In this document: positions 55,725 to 64,000 of the stretch, piece by piece | Numbering within the stretch: position 1 is the stretch's first letter | How the letters are laid out: every line of letters begins with the position of its first letter | NCBI RefSeq assembly: GCF_024500045.1 | Contig: NZ_JTEO01000011.1 | Location: forward strand, 32,218-96,217 | Direction of reading: 5' to 3' | Source: Methanolobus chelungpuianus | GTDB taxonomy: Archaea; Halobacteriota; Methanosarcinia; Methanosarcinales; Methanosarcinaceae | Length of the DNA: 64,000 bases | Made by a program: the position numbers and the translations under genes | The notes under the pieces: generated by a model | The model's database searches: none | What the model was told of the DNA's origin: nothing | What the model saw: only the letters and a program-made list of their open reading frames with translations

Positions 55725-56660
55725 CTAAGGACGATCCTTCATCCACTTCTTTGATACTATCAAAGCCGCAGCAGCGATCAGTATTCCAAATCCGGGCATC
55801 GAAGCCACAGGCTCCGGTTCATCCTCGGAAGTGTCATCTTCTGCCTCCCCGTTTTGCGGGGAGTTCATTTGCTCCTCCTCTTCGTTTGTCTGCCTGTAGG
55901 ATTCCATCAGTTCGTCATAGCCTGCAAATTCTGCACTCTCCTGCACTGTTTCCTCATATCCGTTCAACCGGCGCAGCTCGGTATAATTTACGTTAAGCCT
56001 GTTGGTGACAAGCGTTGTCGGGTATAGCCCTCCCTGGATGTCAGCTCCAAGGACATCGTAGACTATGGAAGAACCATCCTCTGACCAGTATACCCCGTAC
56101 ATCTGTGAGCGGCTCCATTCCATCGAAGTGTTCTTCGTGCTCTCCATGTAGAAAGGAAGAAGCTCCCTGTGTATCAGCTCATTCTTATCCACTGACATGA
56201 TATCAATGGCATACTGGCCGTTCCTGCCATCTCCCAGGTGTATGATCCTTGGCGCGGCATACATCTTACTGTCCGGGGAAAATGCAACCGCGTAACAGCC
56301 CATGGTGCTGATGTCCTTCAGTCTGATCTCTCTGGGCTTTGCCGTACTGTTCAGGGCATAATCCTCGATGCCCATCTCGGAACTGACAGTGAACACCTTC
56401 AGATATATGGAGCAATTACCGTCAGGGCTGACGGTCTTCATTGGCTTGAGCTCGTCGTTAAACTGCACCATTGAATGCTTCCCGTCCTCGCTCTCCCTGG
56501 CCATCTGGTGCATTGCTACGCTTTCAGGATTCGTGTATGAGGCCGAATAGAACTCTTCATCCCCTATGTTCTCGTCTATACTGATAACCGGACTCCCGCT
56601 TGCGAAAGAAACTAAAAACACTATAAAAACAAAGCTAAGTATCGCCACAATCAGATTCAT
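55725..56660 (-). CDS. Surface protein with PGF-CTERM-like sorting tail
   Basis: A 311-aa exported protein. The signal peptide is about residues 1-22. The middle is beta-rich with propeller-like blades (ISTMGCYAVAFSPDSKMYAA; MYGVYWSEDGSSIVYDV). An acidic Glu/Asp/Ser/Asn linker (about 240-285) precedes the terminal segment MPGFGILIAAAALIVSKKWMKD. That is the PGF-CTERM pattern recognised by archaeosortase A: PGF, a hydrophobic helix, then basic residues. The mature protein is probably lipid-anchored on the S-layer side. Function otherwise unknown. Confidence 0.75.
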   Translation of the reverse strand: MNLIVAILSFVFIVFLVSFASGSPVISIDENIGDEEFYSASYTNPESVAMHQMARESEDGKHSMVQFNDELKPMKTVSPDGNCSIYLKVFTVSSEMGIEDYALNSTAKPREIRLKDISTMGCYAVAFSPDSKMYAAPRIIHLGDGRNGQYAIDIMSVDKNELIHRELLPFYMESTKNTSMEWSRSQMYGVYWSEDGSSIVYDVLGADIQGGLYPTTLVTNRLNVNYTELRRLNGYEETVQESAEFAGYDELMESYRQTNEEEEQMNSPQNGEAEDDTSEDEPEPVASMPGFGILIAAAALIVSKKWMKDRP

Positions 56661-56827
56661 GCATACCTCCCACTAATAGTACAATCCCACGTGTACAATG
56701 GTAGATTGTGCCAATATGTTAAAAGATTAACTATCTTTTTCCTATCTATTTAATCACTGCTGTAACTTTATTCCATATCCATGAAACTTTGCATTATGGG
56801 CAGCAATGTAAAAAGTTTCACTCAATA

Positions 56828-58702
56828 CTACCATCCGCCCTTTTTCTTCCTGTCCGTGCTTCTTGGTATGAGACAGTTCCATGTGCTGCCCACAAGGTCC
56901 AGCCTTCCTGCACGCTTCAGACCCTCGTAGACAAGGGCATGATTGCCCGGCTCCCTGTAGTGGAGCATGGCACGCTGGATGTTCTTCTCCTTCGGAGTTG
57001 TGGCAGCGTATACCCTCTTGCCTGTGAAGGGGTCCACGCCCGTGTGGAACATACAGGTGGCGGCTGTCATGGGGGTGGGGGTGAAATCCTGCACCTGTCT
57101 GGTGTACCTGCCCGTATCGCGGATATACTCCGCCGTGGCGATCATATCCTCAATGGTACATCCGGGATGGCCCGATATGAGGAAGGCCACAAGGTACTGG
57201 TCCTTGCCAAGCCGCTTATTGATCTCCCTGTACTTCTGCTCGAATCTCTCAAAGGTCTTCCTGTCCGGTTTTTTCATTACGGCAGTGACCCTGTCCGAGT
57301 AGTGCTCGGGTGCGACCTTAAGCTGGCCGCTGACGTGGTGGGCGCATAGCTCCTCCATGTACTGTTCGTCAAGCAGTGCCAAGTCGTAGCGCACTCCATA
57401 GCCTGTGAAGACCTTTTCTATCCCTGGCAGTTCCCTGAGCCTCTTCATCAGCTCTATAAGTTTGCTGTGACTTGTGTTCAGGGACGGGCATACCTGAGGG
57501 TAAAGGCAGAGCTTGTTCCTGCATGCCCCTGTTGCCTCCCACTTCCTGCAGTCCATCCCGTACATGTTGGCCGAGGGGCCGCCAAGCCCGTTAATGGTGC
57601 CGTTGAAACCCTTGATATCCCTGAAGCTCTCCGCTTCCCTGAGTATGGATTCGATGCTGCGGCTGCGTATCATGCGTCCCTGGTGCATGACTATGGCGCA
57701 GAAGGAACATGAGCCAAAGCATCCCCTGTGGGTAGTGATGGAGAACCTGACCATGTCCAGGGCCGGCACTTTTTCTCTATAGGATGGGTGTGCTTCCCTG
57801 GTGAAGGGCAGTTCGTACACGCGGTCAAGCTCTTCCGTGCTCAGGGGGCGCATGGGCTTGTTCTGCACCACCACGGTCTTCGGGTGCACCTGGAGGATCC
57901 CGTGCCCGCAGACAGGGTCCTGTTCCTCGAAAATGGTCCTGAAGGCTTTTGCATAGAGCGTCTTGTCCTGAGAGACTTCCGCATAGGGGGGAACCTCCAT
58001 GTATGTGCTTAAAAGTTCCTCTTTTTTCTCTTTCCAGGTCTTAATGTCCATCTTCCATACAGTGCCGTCAATGTCGGTGATCCAGCCAGCAGGTATGCCG
58101 TTCTTCAGTCTGTCTGCGATGGCAAGCATCTGCAGCTCTCCCATGCCATAGACCAGCAGGTCAGCGGGGGCATCGGCCAGGATGGACTGGCGCACCTTGT
58201 CGGACCAGTAATCATACTGGGCAAAGCGGCGCAGGGAGGCTTCGATACCTCCTATGATGACCGGCACATCCGGGTAGGCCTCCTTAAGCCTGTTAGTGTA
58301 AACGATGCATGCCCTGTTGGGCCTGAGGCCGGCCTTGTTCCCTGGAGAATATGCATCCTCATGACGCAGGCGTTTTGAAGGCGTGTAGTTGCTTACCATG
58401 GAATCCGTATTCCCGGCACTCACGGCAAAGCACAGGCGCGGCTTACCAAGTTTGGTGAAGTCCGCGGTACTCTCCCATCCCGGCTGCGCGATAACTCCCA
58501 CCCTGTACCCGGCATCCTCAAGCACCCTGCCGATAATGCTTGTCCCGAACCCGGGATGATCTACGTATGCATCCCCGGTGACAATGATGATATCAAGCTC
58601 TTCCCAGCCTTTTTTTGCCGCCTCCTCAAGGCTCATGGGGAGGAATCTGGGGTCGTTACGGGAAGAAATATTCTTTTCTGCGTTCCTGTCTTTTCTTGCC
58701 AT
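56828..58702 (-). CDS. YgiQ-family radical SAM protein (UPF0313)
   Basis: A 624-aa protein. An N-terminal B12-binding-like domain (IIVTGDAYVDHPGFG, VGVIAQPGW) precedes the radical SAM core, whose cluster cysteines are in HRGCFGSCSFCAI. The family-specific IIGGIEASLRRFAQYDYWSD is present. The C-terminus adds YAATTPKEKNIQRAML. Reaction unknown for the family. It is followed on the same strand by the MBL hydrolase and TatD genes upstream. Confidence 0.92.
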   Translation of the reverse strand: MARKDRNAEKNISSRNDPRFLPMSLEEAAKKGWEELDIIIVTGDAYVDHPGFGTSIIGRVLEDAGYRVGVIAQPGWESTADFTKLGKPRLCFAVSAGNTDSMVSNYTPSKRLRHEDAYSPGNKAGLRPNRACIVYTNRLKEAYPDVPVIIGGIEASLRRFAQYDYWSDKVRQSILADAPADLLVYGMGELQMLAIADRLKNGIPAGWITDIDGTVWKMDIKTWKEKKEELLSTYMEVPPYAEVSQDKTLYAKAFRTIFEEQDPVCGHGILQVHPKTVVVQNKPMRPLSTEELDRVYELPFTREAHPSYREKVPALDMVRFSITTHRGCFGSCSFCAIVMHQGRMIRSRSIESILREAESFRDIKGFNGTINGLGGPSANMYGMDCRKWEATGACRNKLCLYPQVCPSLNTSHSKLIELMKRLRELPGIEKVFTGYGVRYDLALLDEQYMEELCAHHVSGQLKVAPEHYSDRVTAVMKKPDRKTFERFEQKYREINKRLGKDQYLVAFLISGHPGCTIEDMIATAEYIRDTGRYTRQVQDFTPTPMTAATCMFHTGVDPFTGKRVYAATTPKEKNIQRAMLHYREPGNHALVYEGLKRAGRLDLVGSTWNCLIPRSTDRKKKGGW

Positions 58703-58729
58703 GATGTATCGGTATGAAGTTCAATGTGA

Positions 58730-59371
58730 TCAGAATCTTAAAAATCCCCTGGACATGCTCAGTGACATCTCTATCTGCCTCTTCACATCGTCGGATGTGA
58801 TGCTGCCGTGCCCTGGGTAAAGTATCCTTATGTCCAGCGCTGCTAGCTTGCTTATGGATGCCGTCAGCGCGGAAGGGCTGCCTCCTTCAAAGTCGGTGCG
58901 CCCTATGCTGCCACCGGGGAACACCGTGTCTCCTGAGAAGAGGCTTTTTGAGACCGGTTCATAGAGGCAGATACCGCCTGGCGTATGGCCGGGCGTGTGT
59001 ATGACCTCCAGTTCCTCGCCCTCTCCTATATTAATCCTCTGTCCGTCCTCAAGCAGCATGCCGGGCTCGACCTGCGGTGTCCTGCGACCGAAGAGGGATG
59101 CTGCGCTGACCCCATCGTCTTTGAGCAGGGGCGCGTCCTCCCGGTGGATAGCCACCCTGGCACCACTCTTCTCCGCTATCTCTCCTGCAGCGGCCGTGTG
59201 GTCAATATGACAGTGAGTAAGGATGATTAGTTCGAGGCTCTTAATATCGATATTTTTCTCAATTGCTGCCATGAGTGCGGGGGTGTTCATGCCGGTGTCC
59301 ACCAGCACTTTCCCGTTGATGAGATATGAATTGGCATCGTAGAGGCCTGCGTTGAAATGTCTGACTTGCAT
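58730..59371 (-). CDS. Metallo-beta-lactamase-fold hydrolase (glyoxalase II-like)
   Basis: A 213-aa enzyme. The metal motif is LTHCHIDHTAAAG (H-x-H-x-D-H), with the later histidines in HTPGHTPGG and the aspartate in FSGDTVFPGG. Compact MBL enzymes of this size act as thioester hydrolases or sulfur dioxygenases; the substrate is not predictable. It sits between ygiQ and tatD genes, same strand. Confidence 0.9.
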   Translation of the reverse strand: MQVRHFNAGLYDANSYLINGKVLVDTGMNTPALMAAIEKNIDIKSLELIILTHCHIDHTAAAGEIAEKSGARVAIHREDAPLLKDDGVSAASLFGRRTPQVEPGMLLEDGQRINIGEGEELEVIHTPGHTPGGICLYEPVSKSLFSGDTVFPGGSIGRTDFEGGSPSALTASISKLAALDIRILYPGHGSITSDDVKRQIEMSLSMSRGFLRF

Positions 59372-59422
59372 GTTTCATGAACTCCTGAATGAACGATAAG
59401 CCGGGACTGATGGCCGGATACT

Positions 59423-60181
59423 TCAGATGCCAAACGCCCTGCGGGTATTTTTCATTGTCGTTTCGGCAACTTCGGATGCTTCAATTCCTTTAAGGGCTGC
59501 TATCTGTGGCACTGAATCTGCCACGAATGCAGGCTCGTTCCTGCCCTTCCTCGGGGACAGGTAAGGACTGTCTGTCTCTATGAGCATGTTCTCAAGAGGC
59601 AGATGTTTCGCTATTGACTGATGATGCTCCGAGAAACATACAAGGGTCGGGACTGATACGAAGTGACCTGCGTCCACGATCTGCTGCATTGTCTCAAGTG
59701 AACCCCCATAGCAGTGGAACACAACCGTATCGAGATCACGGCTGAGCTGCAGGGCCATATCCTCGGCCTCCCTGCCATGGATCACAAGCGGTTTGCCGTA
59801 CTTGCGGGCTATTTCGATGACCTTCCGGAACACCTCTGTCTGTTTCAGGCGGCCGACCTCCGTCTCACAGTAGTGGAAATCAAGCCCTGCCTCTCCCACG
59901 CCCACGGCCCTGTCAATGTTCCTCTCTATCTGGGAAAGTATCTGGCTTATCTTCTCCTCGCTGGCGTGCGGGACCATCTGCGGGCTGAGCCCCAGAGTGG
60001 CGTGGATGAAGCCGTACCTGCGCGCAAGCTCGAGGGAGGCTGCGTTGGTGCTGTAATCTATTCCTGAGTTGATCATCCGGATAACTCCGGACTGCCTTGC
60101 TCTCTCGATAGCTTCCTTACGGTCCCTGTCGAACCGGGGGAAGTCAAGATGGCAGTGGGAATCGATTATCTCATATTGCAT
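59423..60181 (-). CDS. tatD: TatD family metal-dependent deoxyribonuclease
   Basis: A 252-aa amidohydrolase-fold nuclease. It starts MQYEIIDSHCHLDFPRFD (H-x-H metal ligands), continues with GEAGLDFHYCE and LVIHGREAED, and ends with LIETDSPYL. TatD enzymes degrade DNA 3' to 5' in repair or turnover. A frame extends to 60244, but ATG 60181 has GGAGG seven bases before it, so I use that. Confidence 0.92.
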   Translation of the reverse strand: MQYEIIDSHCHLDFPRFDRDRKEAIERARQSGVIRMINSGIDYSTNAASLELARRYGFIHATLGLSPQMVPHASEEKISQILSQIERNIDRAVGVGEAGLDFHYCETEVGRLKQTEVFRKVIEIARKYGKPLVIHGREAEDMALQLSRDLDTVVFHCYGGSLETMQQIVDAGHFVSVPTLVCFSEHHQSIAKHLPLENMLIETDSPYLSPRKGRNEPAFVADSVPQIAALKGIEASEVAETTMKNTRRAFGI

Positions 60182-60324
60182 ATAGAAGCCTCCGATATGT
60201 GTGCCTTGCAGGGAGGTATCTCCGCTGGACCTCTGCTGATACAACTGACCAGCATAAAAAAGTACAATTACTCTTATCCTTAAGGCTTTTCCGGGATAAG
60301 AGTAAACTTCAATTGGTCTGCAGC

Positions 60325-61888
60325 TTATTGCATGCTCCAGAGTTTTTTCTTTTCGAGCAGGAGGTTGATGGCTGTGACAAGCGCATCCACGGAGGCTGTC
60401 ACTATGTCGGCACTGGCGGAATGTGCGGTCACCACACGTCCCTCCTCGTCCTCCACACCTATCGTGACCTCGGCAAGGGCATCGCTGCCGCCCGTAATGG
60501 CCTCTATCCTGAAATCGCGGATCTTGATCCTGGTATAGCCGTTGAGCATACTGCCTACAGCCTTGAGTGAGGCGTCAATGGGTCCCACACCGAAGTTCGA
60601 GGCGGTCACTTCCTGGTCACCGACAATAGCCCTCACGACGGCCGTGGGTGTTGTGAGGTTGCTTGTCATTACGGAGAACTCCTTGAGCTTGATGGTCTCA
60701 TGCCCGAGGTTCTTGCCGAGGACTGCCGAGGCAACAGCGTGGAGATCCGCATCGCATATGCGCTTCCCGCGGTTTGCGATGGTCTTTATCCTGCTGAGGA
60801 TCTCATCAAGCTGCTCTTCAGTGGGCTGGATGCCGATCTCGCTCAGGGACTGCTTGACTGCGTGCTTACCTGCATGCTTGCCGAGCACTATACGCCTTCT
60901 GTGACCCACCATTTCAGGGGTCATGATGCCAGGTTCGAAGGTGTCGGCCTTCTCAAGGACGCCGTGGGTGTGTATGCCGGATTCGTGGGCGAATGCATTG
61001 TCCCCGACGATGGGGGTGTTTGGGGGCATGTGTATGCCTGTGAAGTTCTCCACCATCTTGGAGGTCTCGAGCAGGTATTCCGTGTTGATGTTAGTCTTTA
61101 CTCCGTATATGGACTGGAGGCACATCACGACCTGGGCGAGGTTGGCATTGCCTGCGCGCTCACCAATGCCGTTGACGGTTACCTGCACCTGGCTTGCACC
61201 GGCCTCAACTGCCATAAGGCTGTTGGCGACCGCAATACCGAAGTCGTTGTGGCAGTGAACGTCAATGGGAATATTGACATTGCTGTGCACCTGGCTGATA
61301 AGCCGGTACATGCCGGAAGGCGACATCACGCCCACGGTATCGGGGACATTGATGATGTCGCACCCGGCTCCCTCGACGGCTTTGAACACCTCGATGAGGT
61401 AGTCAAGATCGGTCCTGGTAGCATCCATGGCAGAGAACATGCATTTTGCGCCATGGTCCTTGATGTATTCCACGGCGTTCACGGCCATAGAAACGACCTC
61501 CTCGCGGGTCTTTTTTATGGTGTGTATCCGCTGGATGTCGGATGTTGAGACAAAGGTATGCACCATGTCTACACCACAGTCGATACATGCGTCAAGGTCT
61601 TTTTGCAGTACGCGGGCAAGACCACAGACATCAAGACTAAGTCCTTCGCTGGCAATAGCTCTTACATTCTGTTTTTCCCCTTCTGATGAGATGGGGAATC
61701 CGGCCTCGAGAACGTCCACTCCGAGTTTGTCGAGTTGCCGTGCAATCTTGAGTTTTTGCTCATTGGTAAGGGATACGCCAGGTGTTTGTTCACCGTCGCG
61801 CAGTGTCGTATCAAAAATAGTCTTATGTTTGCCTATAAGCGGTTCATCGCTGTAAAAAGCGATCCCTCAGTTGTACGGTTGGATTCAT
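60325..61888 (-). CDS. leuA: 2-Isopropylmalate synthase family enzyme, with apparent +1 frameshift near its start
   Basis: Condenses acetyl-CoA with a 2-oxoacid in branched-chain amino acid synthesis. The DRE-TIM barrel needs FDTTLRDGEQTPGVSL, which is present upstream of the first usable start (GTG 61719). That frame reads on through FYSDEPLIGKHKTI but has no start codon before TGA. A different frame from ATG 61888 gives MNPTVQLRDRF and meets it at a five-base T-run (minus strand, 61858-61854). Removing one T yields a complete 520-aa protein, the family norm. The C-terminal regulatory domain is intact (SMLNGYTRIKIRDF to LLLEKKKL). Citramalate synthase is the main alternative assignment. Confidence 0.9.
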
Positions 61889-61991
61889 AGTAATCATTCC
61901 CGCTTGTAATTTATCCTATAAAAATCTACCCTAATGTATTTAGTAATATGCCTGTTTAAATGTTCATTCAGGAGGATCTCTGCTGCACCAA

Positions 61992-62025
61992 GGGTTATAG
62001 GTAAGCCCAAAAAACCGAACTTTTA
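61992..62025 (+). repeat. Left arm of a 34-bp inverted repeat
   Basis: Begins GGGTTATAGGTAAG and ends CCGAACTTTTA. It is the inverted counterpart of 63812-63845 with three mismatches in 34 bases, so the two could be ends of a 1.85-kb element. No transposase lies between them, except the wreck of another insertion sequence. Confidence 0.65.
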
Positions 62026-62128
62026 CAGTGAGTATGTCAGGAATGTTAGAACTAAAGTATCTCTTATGATGAATTAATACTATTTGTAAGGGTATGTATC
62101 AAATGTAATAGAAAATACGTATTTAATA

Positions 62129-62236
62129 ATGCCAACAAGCACGATACGCAACTTATATACATTTACTCAGAATGCTCATGTAAAGGAACGGTTGGAGATG
62201 TGGGAAGAAAAATCCAATATTGAAATTAACAGGTAA
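62129..62236 (+). CDS. Possible 35-aa peptide or interrupted gene start
   Basis: A 35-codon frame (MPTSTIRNLYTFTQNAHVKE, then RLEMWEEKSNIEINR). It ends 9 bases before the target duplication of the insertion sequence. The composition looks protein-like, so it could be the truncated start of a gene hit by the insertion. No ribosome-binding site is clear. Between leuA and this point (61889-62128) I see only AT-rich DNA and the repeat arm. Confidence 0.2.
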   Translation: MPTSTIRNLYTFTQNAHVKERLEMWEEKSNIEINR

Positions 62237-62252
62237 TTAGGTACAAAATCTA

Positions 62253-62746
62253 GGCTCTGTAGAAATCCTCGTTTGAATTGAATAAACAACCTTGGCAGAC
62301 CTGCCAAGGTTGTCTACTATTAATTTCAATCTCTTTTACTTGATTCCAATATTTCCTGGATTGATCTCTTCCCCATATTTTCGTTTAAGGACTGAGGACA
62401 TCGTTTCTATCATGTTTCTGTTATGATACAGTTTTTCATCAAACTCCATTCTTGTCCATCAATTCAACAAGTTCAACGATATTTCTGTAGTCTGTGTTGA
62501 GATACTCTTCAACAAAACCAAGGTTAATAGTTGATGCTGCGTATAAGTCCTCTTGGAATACTTGCAATTGTATATCTGCAAATGCGAATTTCCTGATACC
62601 TCTAGCGATGTATCAACAAAATTTAAGTACGTGTTACACAAACACTAACCATTTCCTTTGTGTTTTGACGCAACTACCATTTTGGGTTTTTATAATTTTT
62701 AAAGCAATAAGTAATTTTCAGCAGGAAACAGGTTTTCTACAGAGCC
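62253..62746 (-). mobile_element. Internally deleted insertion sequence (non-autonomous)
   Basis: A 494-bp element. Its 16-bp terminal inverted repeats are GGCTCTGTAGAAATCC (62253-62268) and, reversed, GGCTCTGTAGAAAACC (62746-62731). It is flanked by a perfect 8-bp direct duplication AAAATCTA (62245-62252 and 62747-62754). On the minus strand it keeps the two ends of a DDE-type transposase. The N-terminal end reads YSKRTYTQHQLLTLVLLK, then TDYRNIVELVELMDK in another frame. The C-terminal end reads LYHNRNMIETMSSVLKRKYG, then YWNQVKEIEI after a frameshift. The catalytic middle is missing. The 8-bp duplication fits IS6-like or ISH1-like elements. Confidence 0.85.
62286..62313 (-). terminator. 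Hairpin inside the insertion sequence
   Basis: A perfect 13-bp stem (ACAACCTTGGCAG / CTGCCAAGGTTGT) with a two-base loop, at the end of the transposase remnant. On the minus strand it is followed by TTTATTC, so it is probably the element's own terminator. Confidence 0.5.
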
Positions 62747-62981
62747 AAAATCTAATACATATAAATGGTTGATATTAGCTTCTTAATAATATATTTTATC
62801 TGAATAGCCTTTTATAGATAGATTGAGAGCCTAACATAGGACAAACAATAATTTTGGCTTTGAAGAGTGAAAACTACTGAATTGTCTGGCATGAGAGTAC
62901 TCAGTCTCATTAACTTATTTTGCAGATCTACTTTCCTCTAGTTTCACTGACTAATGGTCCATGGTAGAAAGGAGGATTAAC

Positions 62982-63599
62982 ATGAAAAAAATAAATAGCC
63001 TTATAATTGCGCTAATGGTCGTGCTTCTCACGATTGCAAGTGCAAGTGCAGTTGCAAATGAAAAGATGATAACTGGAACTCAGACAATTGTGGCGTTTTC
63101 CGGGAATACCTCAGATGGACTATCTGATGTTAATATTGTCTCATTTCAAACAGATTATATGGGAAATAAAGAGACCAAGATAAATTTTGATTACACAATT
63201 TATGATGAGAATGGTGCGGTAATTGAGGAATATTCTACAGAATTTATTCCAATTGACAATAGTTGTCTTATAGTTAATCAAGGTTTAAAATCAGCAACTC
63301 TTTCTATTCCAAAGCTTACAGTTAATGATTCGGACGACAATCAATTCGATGTTAGTGTCAATCTTAGATGGGATGGTAACAAAGTATTGAAAATTCCCGA
63401 CAACAAGCCACCGGTAACTGTTAATTATGACTTTGTTCAAATTATTCTAGTAAAGGGGACTGAAGCCACACTTAAAGGGTCAATAGAAGGAGAGGACATT
63501 AGTATTAATGCTGGAGCATTTACTCCATATGATACAGGTATGGGATACAAAAGTTCAATAATTGCCCAAATGACTTTTAGAAGCCTTTATATAGGATAA
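62982..63599 (+). CDS. AT-rich secreted orphan protein
   Basis: A 205-aa protein of no recognised family. The signal peptide is MKKINSLIIALMVVLLTIAS followed by ASA-VANE, a clear signal-peptidase-like site near residue 24. The mature part is beta-rich and acidic (VSFQTDYMGNKETKINFDYT) with no cysteine pair pattern or anchor. GGAGG lies six bases before ATG 62982; a frame from 62961 is rejected. Base composition is markedly more AT-rich than the genes before 61.9 kb, and it lies between the inverted-repeat arms, suggesting acquisition by transfer. Confidence 0.75.
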   Translation: MKKINSLIIALMVVLLTIASASAVANEKMITGTQTIVAFSGNTSDGLSDVNIVSFQTDYMGNKETKINFDYTIYDENGAVIEEYSTEFIPIDNSCLIVNQGLKSATLSIPKLTVNDSDDNQFDVSVNLRWDGNKVLKIPDNKPPVTVNYDFVQIILVKGTEATLKGSIEGEDISINAGAFTPYDTGMGYKSSIIAQMTFRSLYIG

Positions 63600-63811
63600 T
63601 TCCAAGCTCCGTCTTTGGTATAACGCAGTGGTTATGGATAAGTATGGCATTTTCCCTTTTCTTTTTCTTTCTTTCGAGTTAATATCTAACGTGGCTTAAA
63701 ATTAAACATTTATATCTTTTAGAAATATATTTGATGTGAAAAGTAAAAACTTGAACAACTGTTGTCTTTTATTATTTCTTTTACAGCTAGCCTCCATTTA
63801 CAATATTTTGC

Positions 63812-63845
63812 TAAAAGTTCGGCTTTTTAGCCTTACCTATAACCC
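63812..63845 (-). repeat. Right arm of the 34-bp inverted repeat
   Basis: Read on the minus strand it starts GGGTTATAGGTAAG and ends CCGAACTTTTA, pairing with 61992-62025 (31 of 34 bases). Between 63600 and 63811 I see only AT-rich DNA with a T/C-rich stretch after the secreted-protein gene. Confidence 0.65.
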
Positions 63846-63900
63846 CTCTGCTGTAACAAAGGGAAGCTTTTTATAGCAATATGTGCTTTAGGAGCTGCTC

Positions 63901-64000
63901 TCAGTTACGAGATCGATGCGGCATTCCGCTAATATCCTTCTCATGGGAGGCCTGTTCTAACAGACAGGTATATTTTCGCTCAAGGCTTTCAATATTCGCC
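63901..64000 (-). CDS. Partial C-terminus of an unknown protein
   Basis: An open frame runs in from the right edge on the minus strand and stops at TGA 63903-63901. It reads ANIESLERKYTCLLEQASHE, then KDISGMPHRSRN. The helical, charged composition resembles the tail of a coiled-coil or sensor protein. Only 32 residues are visible, so identity is open. Confidence 0.35.
   Translation of the reverse strand, partial: ANIESLERKYTCLLEQASHEKDISGMPHRSRN

Noticed and set aside
60700..61548. 282-codon plus-strand frame
   Set aside because: Antisense of leuA, which has clear family motifs.
62494..62772. 92-codon plus-strand frame
   Set aside because: It crosses the terminal repeat of the insertion sequence and is antisense to the transposase remnant.

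Overview
The window is archaeal. It carries an archaeal DnaG with a TOPRIM core, a HerA-NurA resection pair, multi-OB replication protein A, an archaeosine synthase (ArcS), a SelB-like factor of the aSelBL type, a DUF1724/FilR1-type regulator, TATA-box promoters and a protein with a PGF-CTERM sorting tail. The porCDAB gene order and the FilR1 regulator point to a methanogen or close relative in the Methanosarcinales. That placement is inference, and I do not name a genus. Most of the window is ordinary chromosomal backbone; the last 2 kb is AT-rich and mobile-element scarred.

Layout. 0-4 kb: cysE-cysK cysteine biosynthesis, plus a nitroreductase-like gene with a small DUF4346-like partner. 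4.1-9.6 kb: a probable stress or detoxification regulon of a methyltransferase, two paralogous aldo/keto reductases with ferredoxin-like tails, a membrane-anchored metallo-beta-lactamase-fold hydrolase and a TetR regulator. Three near-identical 14-bp operators tie the TetR gene to both reductases. 9.7-15.8 kb: an ABC exporter, a frameshifted acetyltransferase, a QueG-like Fe-S protein, a SulP anion transporter and endonuclease III. 15.9-18.9 kb: pyruvate:ferredoxin oxidoreductase porCDAB. 19.1-22.5 kb: tRNA-dihydrouridine synthase, UPF0200-UPF0201 and a TIM-barrel gene, a small ribbon-helix-helix gene and tRNA-Lys(CUU). 22.6-25.7 kb: nurA-herA.

26-33 kb: a sodium:solute symporter behind a perfect palindrome, a decaying small gene, a core-MetE methionine synthase, a secreted subtilisin with a PKD domain, a SpoIIM-like membrane protein, and a KaiC/RadA-like ATPase with a partner. 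34-46 kb is rich in nucleic-acid enzymes: aSelBL, ATP-dependent RNA ligase, three CBS-domain proteins, RPA, KptA, RtcA, a CoA-disulfide-reductase-like flavoprotein, and DnaG with a repetitive charged linker. 46-61.9 kb: UPF0058, a RimI-like acetyltransferase, ArcS, a GlcD/GlcF-type lactate or glycolate oxidase, a CheB-CheR-PAS protein split by a frameshift, a FilR1 regulator, a PGF-CTERM surface protein, a YgiQ radical SAM protein, an MBL hydrolase, TatD and LeuA. LeuA needs a one-base correction at its start.

62-64 kb: an internally deleted insertion sequence with terminal inverted repeats and a perfect 8-bp target duplication lies inside a larger 1.85-kb segment. That segment is bracketed by 34-bp imperfect inverted repeats and also holds an orphan secreted protein. 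Several frames (GNAT, a small gene near 28.2 kb, CheB/CheR, leuA) carry small indels, so either local sequence errors or real gene decay must be considered. I see no CRISPR array, rRNA or replication origin.
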